From: Spirosoma fluviale
Lineage (GTDB): Bacteria; Bacteroidota; Bacteroidia; Cytophagales; Spirosomataceae
NCBI RefSeq assembly: GCF_900230225.1
Contig: NZ_OCNH01000001.1
Span: 1-64,000, forward strand
DNA length: 64,000 bases
Reading direction: 5' to 3'
The notes beneath the pieces were generated by a model. The model did not search any database. It saw nothing but the letters and a program-made list of their open reading frames with translations, and had not been told where the DNA came from. The stretch's first letter is position 1. Every line of letters starts with the position of its first letter. Shown piece by piece: positions 59,701 through 64,000 of the stretch. Position numbers and translations under genes: made by a program.

Positions 59701-60032
59701 ATTACCTCGTTTAGCGCAGTGGCATCGTCTTCGAGTTTGAGGCTAATAGAAGTACGGTTTCCCACCGTAATTTCCTGCGTCTTGAAGCCAATGGCTGATA
59801 CCACCAGCACAGGGTTGGATCCCTTAATGTTCAGCGAAAAATCGCCGTTCGCATCTGTCGCAGTACCGGTTTGTGTTCCTTTCAGAACAACGTTGGCCCC
59901 TGGTACTGAGCCATCGGTACCCGTAATTTTACCCGTCACACGACGGTCTTGGGCAGAGGCTGTTAAGCCCCAGAGCAGTAAGACTGCGCCCAGAAAAGCG
60001 GTCTGCAGAAACCTGTAGAACTGTGCTTTCAT
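56781..60032 (-). CDS. SusC/RagA TonB-linked outer-membrane receptor, copy 1
   Basis: The start at 60032 gives signal peptide MKAQFYRFLQTAFLGAVLLL ending SAQ; 1,083 residues. A carboxypeptidase-regulatory domain (VTGKITGTDGSVPGANVVLKG) precedes the plug domain with EVIVTGYTT, LQGRVSGLTVITNGQPG, VRIRGFGAFGGNEPLYVVDGVP and YGARAANGVIVYTTKKG. A 22-strand barrel follows, ending in LTRQFTGGLSIGF. It imports a nutrient, probably an oligosaccharide or peptide, with the SusD lid, powered by TonB. A promoter lies 37-67 bases upstream. It is paralogous to the partial SusC at 62683-64000. Confidence 0.96.
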   Translation of the reverse strand: MKAQFYRFLQTAFLGAVLLLWGLTASAQDRRVTGKITGTDGSVPGANVVLKGTQTGTATDANGDFSLNIKGSNPVLVVSAIGFKTQEITVGNRTSISLKLEDDATALNEVIVTGYTTDNKRDNTGAVATVKARALTAVPSGNVEQQLQGRVSGLTVITNGQPGTASQVRIRGFGAFGGNEPLYVVDGVPVGSTNFLAPDDIETTTVLKDAASASIYGARAANGVIVYTTKKGSKTAKRLSISYDGQYGVTDPGKGPNNLNPQEFADWTWQQYRNTAFQNGTAPIYSHPQFGSGSTPVIPDYINVGGQAGVVGTVDLAAQRLKYNVDPTAGAIYQVVRANKEGTDWFKAITRQAALQRHALGFSGGSENSRFYIGMSAQTQQGIMLENDFKRYTFRANSEFNLSKRVRIGENLQFTYLSIRGQGGAAGGQGVAADENDFNLAYRMPSIIPIYDEFGGYAGTAAKGFNNPRNPVASRQGQANNNNFSINGFGNVYAEYEPIDGLTLRTSLGGQINNNYGVGYGRIQYENSENNSATSYNENASYGYSYVFTNTANYKHQFGLHKLDVLVGQEALNTGIGRNISGNGQNPFSFDPNFITLNTVSSTGRTVGSGYGLGVNFYSLFSRVNYSFNDKYIVTGLVRRDGSSRFGAQNRYGVFPAGSAAWRISSEEFMKNLPWVSDLKIRGGYGIMGNSNNVDPNNQFNLYTANLGNSAYDINGSNSSTLDGYYRSRIGNPSAKWESSITKNIGLDGTFFNGKLDVVLDLWQKDTKDLLFPVPIPDVIGNYAAAPSVNIGEMRNKGIDLQVINRGKIGGEVGYEVNVTASVLDNKIVYLAPGLTYLTTVNPGFRGINPIRNQLNYSISSFYGYQTMGLFQSKEEVAAAPKQDGAAPGRFRFADLNGDGKIDADDRTYLGSPVPKFTGGLNLRFTYKGFDVETYAYTSIGNKIFNVSKWFTDFYPSFAGAAISARVKDSWLPTNPNPNATVPIFESAANFSTNGQSNSYYVEDGSYFRLQNFSVGYNFPASILNRLKLQRVRVFASTNNLITITKYSGIDPGVGGNADTNFGIDVGNYPLTRQFTGGLSIGF

Positions 60033-60068
60033 GAAGATTAGGTTGGTTTTATAATTAGTTAAACGCAT

Positions 60069-60099
60069 CAATATTATGCCGATTAAATTATATTTCAAA
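60069..60099 (-). promoter_or_regulatory. susC copy 1 promoter
   Basis: On the minus strand TTTG (60099-60096) and TAATATTG (60076-60069) are 19 bases apart, matching TTTG-N19-TAnnTTTG with one change. The transcript would start near 60062, about 30 bases before the ATG. Confidence 0.55.
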
Positions 60100-60470
60100 G
60101 TGAAATCGTAATAATCGTGGTACATTCATATAAAGAAAAGATCATTAAATATAAAAATAATTATATTTTTAATTTTTTTAAATCGCTGTAAATCAACATG
60201 TTGTATTTCTGTATATACTTATTGAATTGCTTTAGTGATATTATTTGTAAGTATAATTTACACGTACTTTTTACATATTAAGTAGATGAGCTGAGGGATT
60301 CCCGGTATTTATTTAATAAGGAAAATATACTAAGTGGTACATTATCAGCATTCTATTGCTACTATTAAAATTAGTTTAACTAAGTATTTATACGAGAATA
60401 CCTATAGGTGCAACTGAGTATATACTAAGGCTATGGTTTAAAGAATAGTTTAGTCAGGACAAGGACGTGG
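60100..60470. other. AT-rich intergenic stretch upstream of susC copy 1
   Basis: About 370 bases rich in A and T runs with no supported gene. It separates the susC promoter from the decayed small gene and may contain regulator binding sites, but no palindrome or repeat was identified. Confidence 0.5.
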
Positions 60471-60721
60471 TTTTCTACTGTCGTTTCGACTACTACTATG
60501 GCCCCTCGGGCCATGACCTCCCTATTCCTGGGCTAGTTCGGTCACACTCGTCGTTCTAGGTTGTGATTTTCTTCCTCACGCTGTACAATCTTATCAGAAC
60601 TGGTCATGGATTGCTCACTGCGGGGTGCTTTAGCCGTATAGTAGGCTTCGTATTTACGGGTCCGCTTGTTTGCCTGTAAATCCTCGAAACCCGGCTGGTC
60701 TGTTGTTTGATGGTTTGCTAT
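60471..60721 (-). pseudogene. Decayed copy of the small SusCD-linked gene
   Basis: Homologous to 54632-54892 along nearly its whole length. The start ATG is ATA (60721-60719). About the first 55 codons still align (for example ANHQTTDQPG with ANNKTTDQPG, and EEENHNLE with EEENHDIE). A frameshift near VQREEENHNLERRV then leads to a stop codon, while later DNA still resembles the tail region (AGTAGTAGTCG versus AGCAGCAGCCG). It lies 122 bases after the second SusD gene, mirroring the intact copy. Confidence 0.8.
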
Positions 60722-60769
60722 GATAAATGTCTATGTATTGAATAGATTAATAATCGTGTCCGATAGATG

Positions 60770-60830
60770 ATTCTGTAACATAAAAAAGGCCACCCTGCTA
60801 AGCAGAGCGGCCTTTTTTATGTTACAGAAT
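60770..60830 (-). terminator. Terminator after susD copy 2
   Basis: Perfect 22-bp arms (60770-60791 and 60809-60830) carry A and T tracts flanking a GC-rich stem and form a strong hairpin. It lies just after the second SusD stop codon. Confidence 0.9.
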
Positions 60831-60843
60831 TTAAGCAGTTGTT

Positions 60844-62592
60844 TTAATATCCGGGATTTTGCTTGAATACACCTTTCTGCAAGTCCATCTGAACTTGTGG
60901 GATTGGAAAATACTCGTCTTTACCGGCAGTGAACTTAGCGCCCGAGTAACCCAATGGTAGCTTTTGGCTTTCGTAACTTAGGAAAGCGTTAAGTACGGGT
61001 GCTGCAACTCCCCACCGAACAAGGTCATAGAAACGGTGACCTTCTCCCGACAGTTCCAGCTTCCGCTCAAACCGGACAGCGGCCAAAGCAGCTTCTTTGC
61101 TCGCAAATGGAGTTGTATAGGTGCTAATCACGTAATTAGCTGCATTTGTTCCATCAGACGTTTTGACCCAGGCATCGGCATTAGCCGCTCTGGTTCTAAC
61201 CCGGTTTATATAACCACGGGCAACTTCCAGACTACCAGCCTCAATTTCTACTTCAGCCGCCATCAACAGGACATCGGCAAAACGGATAATGTTGTAGTTA
61301 ATGGCTGAGTAACCATCCGTCCAGGAACTACCATCCGTCAGGGTTTTGTCCTGCGACCGGTAGAAAACAAACTTTTTAGGCGAAAAAGGACCTGCATAAC
61401 TCTGATCACGAATCCAGTCCAGACCTGGGTGAACCATCCAGTCTAAATAAGGAATGCCACGGCGTCCGATCGACCAGTCCAGGCGAGGATCGACAGGGCC
61501 CGCATCGGGTGTAAACGCAGCTTTTGAGTCGATACCCTGATCATTTTTTAACTGGTTTGCTCCGCTGTTATAGGAACCATCCAATAAAGGCAGACCATTG
61601 GCATCAACCCGGAATGAGTTCGCCAGTTCAAAACTTGGTGCAAAGAAACCGCAGCAACCAGCAGGCCCATTAGAACCCGTATTGTAAGGAAAGTTCAGAT
61701 CCAGCTCCTGAGCCGAATTGGATACGTCGCCCGTGTTAACAGCCGCCTGAATGGCAAACACAGACTCTTCACTGTTGTCTTTAGCCGCGTTGAAAACATC
61801 CGTGAAGTTGGCTGCCAAACCATATTTTTTGCCATTGGTAGTCTGGCCGTTTGCAATAACCTGATCGAACAGCGGTTTAGCGGCCGTATAGTTCTTTTGA
61901 TACAGGTATGTTTTAGCTAAATAAGCTGTAGCAGCCCACTTGTTGGCCCGGCCGGCCGCACCCTGAGTTTCGGGTAGATTGTCCTGAGCGAATTTGAAAT
62001 CGGCTTCAATTTTTGGCCAGATGTCTACATCGTTTTTAACCAATTCAATACCCGTGCCGTAATCCAGCGTTTCATCTACATAGGGGACCATGTTGAAAGA
62101 ACGCTTTAACTCAAAATAGTAATGTCCGCGCAGAAAGCGAGCTTCAGCAGCTAACCGTTTCTTGTCGGCTTCAGACACATCAGCGCTTGCTGAGGGTAAA
62201 GTCCGCAGAACGGCATTTGCCCGGCTGATGCCTTCGTACATGCCCCGCCACTTATCGTTGATATCACCATTTGAAGGTAATATTTCGTACCGCTGGAAGG
62301 TTGAGAAGTTGGTGTTGCCACCGCCGTCACCAGAGTTCGAGCCTTTGTTCGCTTCACCGCCCGAAACGCTGCCACGTACCCAGTTATAGGAACTGGTTGC
62401 CCGGGAAAAACCCCGGCCATTCAATTGCGCATAGGAGGAAAGGAGGATGCCTTCAAGTCCGGCTTTGGATGTCAGCTGGTTACTGGCCAACTGGCCTGTT
62501 GCCGGTACATCCAGAAATTTGTCTTTACAGGCAAACGTAACCATGGTAAGTACCAATGTTACGATTGTGCCCCTTAATATGATTTTTTTCAT
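60844..62592 (-). CDS. SusD/RagB-family outer-membrane lipoprotein, copy 2
   Basis: The start at 62592 gives MKKIILRGTIVTLVLTMVTFAC with lipobox cysteine Cys22; upstream in-frame starts would hide the signal. The 582-residue protein aligns over its full length with copy 1: both share ACKD-FL-VP-TGQL, NKWAA-A-LAKTYLYQK, FADVLLMAAE-EIE-GSL, RFER-LEL-GEGHRF, and a KQNPGY end. It binds ligand on the cell surface with its SusC partner. It lies 90 bases after its SusC gene. Confidence 0.95.
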   Translation of the reverse strand: MKKIILRGTIVTLVLTMVTFACKDKFLDVPATGQLASNQLTSKAGLEGILLSSYAQLNGRGFSRATSSYNWVRGSVSGGEANKGSNSGDGGGNTNFSTFQRYEILPSNGDINDKWRGMYEGISRANAVLRTLPSASADVSEADKKRLAAEARFLRGHYYFELKRSFNMVPYVDETLDYGTGIELVKNDVDIWPKIEADFKFAQDNLPETQGAAGRANKWAATAYLAKTYLYQKNYTAAKPLFDQVIANGQTTNGKKYGLAANFTDVFNAAKDNSEESVFAIQAAVNTGDVSNSAQELDLNFPYNTGSNGPAGCCGFFAPSFELANSFRVDANGLPLLDGSYNSGANQLKNDQGIDSKAAFTPDAGPVDPRLDWSIGRRGIPYLDWMVHPGLDWIRDQSYAGPFSPKKFVFYRSQDKTLTDGSSWTDGYSAINYNIIRFADVLLMAAEVEIEAGSLEVARGYINRVRTRAANADAWVKTSDGTNAANYVISTYTTPFASKEAALAAVRFERKLELSGEGHRFYDLVRWGVAAPVLNAFLSYESQKLPLGYSGAKFTAGKDEYFPIPQVQMDLQKGVFKQNPGY

Positions 62593-62682
62593 GGTTTGAC
62601 TTTTACCTACGATTAGATAATTGTTCATTAAAAGCAGTGAGTTTGTAGTTAGTAAACTCACTGCCAGTGCTTAGTTGCTTTT

Positions 62683-64000
62683 TTAGAAACCGAAGCTCAA
62701 GCCTACGTTATAGCCACGGGTAACAGGGTAGTTACCGATGTCGATACCAAAGTTCTGGTCAGCCGAACCACCAACGGCTGGGTCCAGACCAGAGTACTTC
62801 GTAATCGTGAACAGGTTCGTTGCCGACAGCGACAGTCTCAACCGGCTCAGATTAGCCCGGTTCAACAGGGTGGCCGGGAAGGTGTAACCCAGCGTTACGT
62901 ACTGCATCCGGCCGTATGAGCCATTTTCAACATAATAGGAGTTCGACTCGGTGTTCGTGCTGAAGTTTGAGGTATTCTCAAAAATCGGTACTCGTGTGTC
63001 TGTATGCGTTGGCAACCACGAATCTTTCACGCGCTGACTAACAGCGGCTCCGGGGAACGAAGGATAGAAGTCGGTGTACCATTTCGAGTTATTGAAGATC
63101 TTGTTGCCAAGCGAAGCATACACCTGGGTGTTTAGGTCGAACCCTTTGTACTTCAGCGTCAGCGTCAGACTTCCCGTAAACTTAGGAATTGGGCTTCCCA
63201 GGAAGGTACGGTCGGCATCGTTGATTTGACCATCACCATTTATATCCTGGAAACGGAAACGGCCCGGAGCGGCACCACTCTGTGTGGGGGCACCATCAAC
63301 TTCTGCTTTGCTGTTGAAGAGGCCAATGACGTTGTAACCATAAAAGGACGACAGATCATGACCCGGCTGGTTACGAACTACAGGCGAGCTTAAACGCTGA
63401 CCATTGGCTGTGAAATAAGGCACTGATGGAGCAATAGCCGTGATTTTGTTGTCCAGGATACTTCCAACCGCTGTAACCTCATAGCCCAGATCGCCAACCA
63501 CATTGCCCCGGGTTGTCACAAGCAGGTCAATACCTTTGTTACGCATGCTGGCTACGTTCACGTAAGGAGCGTTGGCACGAACACCAACGACGCCCGGAAG
63601 GGCAAGCGGATAAAGCAGATCCTTGGTATCTTTCTGCCAGAAATCGAGAACAACTTCCAGTTTGTTGTTGAAGAAAGCACCATCTATACCAATGTTTGAT
63701 GTGATGCTGGTTTCCCATTTAGCAGCAGCATTACCAATCTGGCTACGGTAATAACCGGCCTGTACCGATGTATTGGCCCCCGTAATGTCGTAGCTGTTGG
63801 CCGCGTTGGAACCAAACAGGTTGTACTGGTTTGTAGAGCTCAGGTAGTTCGAGTTACCCATCAGGCCATACCCACCACGTACTTTCAGATCCGAGATCCA
63901 GGGCAGATTCTTCATGAAATCTTCCGAAGAAAGACGCCAGGCCGCCGAAACAGCAGGGAATACCCCGTAGCGGTTCTGAGAGCCAAACTGCGACGATCCA
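62683..64000 (-). CDS. SusC/RagA TonB-linked receptor, copy 2, N-terminal part missing
   Basis: The coding frame continues to the right window edge (439 codons visible before the stop at 62683), so the start is outside. The visible part is the C-terminal barrel: [66 protein letters not shown] and the final [12 protein letters not shown]. It closely matches the same region of copy 1, showing recent duplication. The internal ATG at 63915 is not the true start. Confidence 0.93.
   Translation of the reverse strand, partial: GSSQFGSQNRYGVFPAVSAAWRLSSEDFMKNLPWISDLKVRGGYGLMGNSNYLSSTNQYNLFGSNAANSYDITGANTSVQAGYYRSQIGNAAAKWETSITSNIGIDGAFFNNKLEVVLDFWQKDTKDLLYPLALPGVVGVRANAPYVNVASMRNKGIDLLVTTRGNVVGDLGYEVTAVGSILDNKITAIAPSVPYFTANGQRLSSPVVRNQPGHDLSSFYGYNVIGLFNSKAEVDGAPTQSGAAPGRFRFQDINGDGQINDADRTFLGSPIPKFTGSLTLTLKYKGFDLNTQVYASLGNKIFNNSKWYTDFYPSFPGAAVSQRVKDSWLPTHTDTRVPIFENTSNFSTNTESNSYYVENGSYGRMQYVTLGYTFPATLLNRANLSRLRLSLSATNLFTITKYSGLDPAVGGSADQNFGIDIGNYPVTRGYNVGLSFGF

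Overview
The window looks like chromosomal DNA of a Bacteroidota member of the order Cytophagales, most likely a Spirosoma-type bacterium. This rests on two adjacent SusC/SusD outer-membrane uptake pairs, a very large secreted SHVRAGE-type protein of the gliding/T9SS class, the gene order parA-parB-DUF5683-dapB-lepB, a signal peptidase I with a long insert, TAnnTTTG-type promoters instead of TATAAT boxes, and weak or absent Shine-Dalgarno sequences. The genus is inferred; no rRNA or tRNA gene was recognised.

Layout. 1-8 kb: a giant secreted protein cut by the left edge, an ATP-grasp protein, a PepSY-like lipoprotein, a beta-barrel protein, an aldo/keto reductase and an LDH2-type dehydrogenase. 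8-12.4 kb: a divergent GH13-like protein, an Uma2-type nuclease-fold protein and a radical SAM/SPASM protein. 12.5-17.5 kb: the conserved parA, parB, DUF5683, dapB, lepB block. 17.5-36.9 kb: ung, apaG, a methyltransferase, a DEAD-box RNA helicase with a long leader, class II aldolase, an RND efflux permease carrying an EF-hand loop plus its adaptor, an M24 peptidase and a DUF5686 protein. 37-46 kb: an AT-richer accessory region with a collagen-like lipoprotein, a TPR-CHAT protease, an ECF sigma factor, an anti-sigma-like TPR membrane protein and two small proteins, with several duplicated upstream regulatory modules. 46-49 kb: a Tat-exported phosphoesterase and a broken IS110 transposase. 49-54.5 kb: MOSC, HAD, mutS2 and AGE-epimerase genes. 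54.6-64 kb: two tandem copies of a susC-susD-small-ORF cassette; the small ORF is intact in one and decayed in the other.

The strongest unusual signals are four. (1) The IS110 transposase is broken by four insertions of exactly 16 bp of one related GC-rich word; removing them restores a 335-codon reading frame without stops. (2) The TPR-CHAT protease, ECF sigma and anti-sigma module could be a protease-controlled sigma-release system. (3) A canonical EF-hand calcium loop sits in the cytoplasmic linker of an RND transporter. (4) Gene ends carry a dense set of long inverted repeats, one with 49-bp perfect arms containing the stop codons of both convergent genes. Two copies of a roughly 170-bp MITE-like element, each with a 3-bp target duplication, were also found.

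All functional calls come from reading motifs by eye; no database search was run.
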